From JBICHM01 sp043101835 (GTDB taxonomy: Bacteria; Planctomycetota; Phycisphaerae; Phycisphaerales; UBA1924): DNA of 5,269 nt. This document shows positions 4,826-5,269 of the stretch, in pieces; position 1 is the first letter of the stretch, and every line of letters begins with the position of its first letter. A model generated the notes under the pieces. That model did no database searches. It was not told where the DNA came from and saw nothing but the letters and a program-made list of their open reading frames with translations. The position numbers were made by a program, and so were the translations under genes. The stretch is from the NCBI GenBank assembly GCA_043101835.1, contig JBICHM010000164.1, forward strand, positions 1 through 5,269, written 5' to 3'.

Positions 4826-5269
4826 CTACTCGTAGTTCGCCGCCGGGTTGGTGTTGGCGCCGACGGTGAACTCGCTGACCATCGGCCCGACGATGTTGCC
4901 CGGGGCCGCGGCGAGCAGCGAGCCGCCGAAGTTGCCCAGGCACGCGTTGCGCTGGATCAGATGATTCGACCCCAGCACGCGGATGCCCCATCCCGCGTTG
5001 TTCGTCGCGGTGCAGTCGACGATCTGCCCGCCGGTGGTCGCCTCGAGGAAGAGGCCGTCGGCGCCGTTGGAGCCGAAGGCGCCGTTGCTGACGACGACGC
5101 GGCCCGCGCCGACGCCGGAGGGAGATTCGACGCTGACGCCATCGGCGCCGTTGGCGCTGCAGGTGACCAGGTCGAGGCGCCCGTCGCGGTTGAGATCGAT
5201 GATGCGCAGGCCGCTGCCGGAGTTACCGCTGCTCTCGCCGTTGTGCAGGACGATGGTGTCGAACTCGAG
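4826..5269 (-). CDS. Right-handed beta-helix protein, C-terminal part (cut by window edge)
   Basis: The frame is open from the window edge (5269) to a TAG stop at 4826-4828, giving the last 147 residues; the true start lies outside. Degenerate rungs every ~23-28 residues are visible: GSGLRIID (18-25), GADGVSVES (41-49), GADGLFLEA (69-77) and NAGWGIRVLG (91-100). They are rich in Asn and Gly with alternating hydrophobics, as in parallel beta-helix repeat proteins. NHLIQRNACLGN (102-113) and GNIVGPMVSEFTVGANTNPAANYE (124-147) resemble the tail of planctomycete secreted beta-helix proteins, which often end in a similar 'NP-ANY' motif (recalled). An EF-hand-like loop D25-x-N27-x-D29-G30-x-x-D33 suggests calcium binding, as in FG-GAP/dockerin-type loops. 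Likely extracellular; whether it has an enzymatic (for example polysaccharide lyase) or adhesive role cannot be told from this fragment. Confidence 0.85.
   Translation of the reverse strand, partial: LEFDTIVLHNGESSGNSGSGLRIIDLNRDGRLDLVTCSANGADGVSVESPSGVGAGRVVVSNGAFGSNGADGLFLEATTGGQIVDCTATNNAGWGIRVLGSNHLIQRNACLGNFGGSLLAAAPGNIVGPMVSEFTVGANTNPAANYE

Overview
The window is very GC-rich bacterial DNA with five protein-coding genes. The gene content suggests a planctomycete of the Phycisphaerae type: an Hcp-fold protein behind a signal peptide and a short Pro/Thr linker, a surface beta-helix protein ending in an 'NPAANY' tail, and an exported extended-SDR protein. The lineage is an inference from protein style, because no rRNA or marker gene is present.

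Layout, left to right. Bases 1-672 hold no gene I can support. The first ~130 bases are C-rich low-complexity sequence, and 244-626 carry a run of perfect hairpins, including a two-palindrome inverted repeat and one copy of a short hairpin repeat that recurs at 2331-2361. On the minus strand follow a DUF2200 protein (673-1041) and, 27 bases upstream of it, an exported NAD(P)-binding epimerase/dehydratase-like protein (1069-2190). These two probably form an operon. Further upstream on the same strand is a secreted Hcp-family protein (2387-3067). Across a ~160-base divergent region, a plus-strand exported DUF1684 protein runs 3228-4124 and is followed by a hairpin. Convergent to it on the minus strand are an NTF2/SnoaL-like protein (4357-4758) and the C-terminal part of a right-handed beta-helix protein (4826-5269), cut by the window edge.

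Three genes (SDR, Hcp, DUF1684) start with clear signal sequences, and the beta-helix protein is of a type normally exported, so the region leans towards envelope or extracellular functions. The genes do not form an obvious shared pathway. The most interesting element is the Hcp-fold protein. It has a Sec-type signal peptide, and no other type VI secretion gene lies in the window. Its linker resembles, from memory, the heads of planctomycete beta-helix proteins, and the tail of one such protein lies in the same window. No CRISPR array, transposase, tRNA or rRNA was seen.
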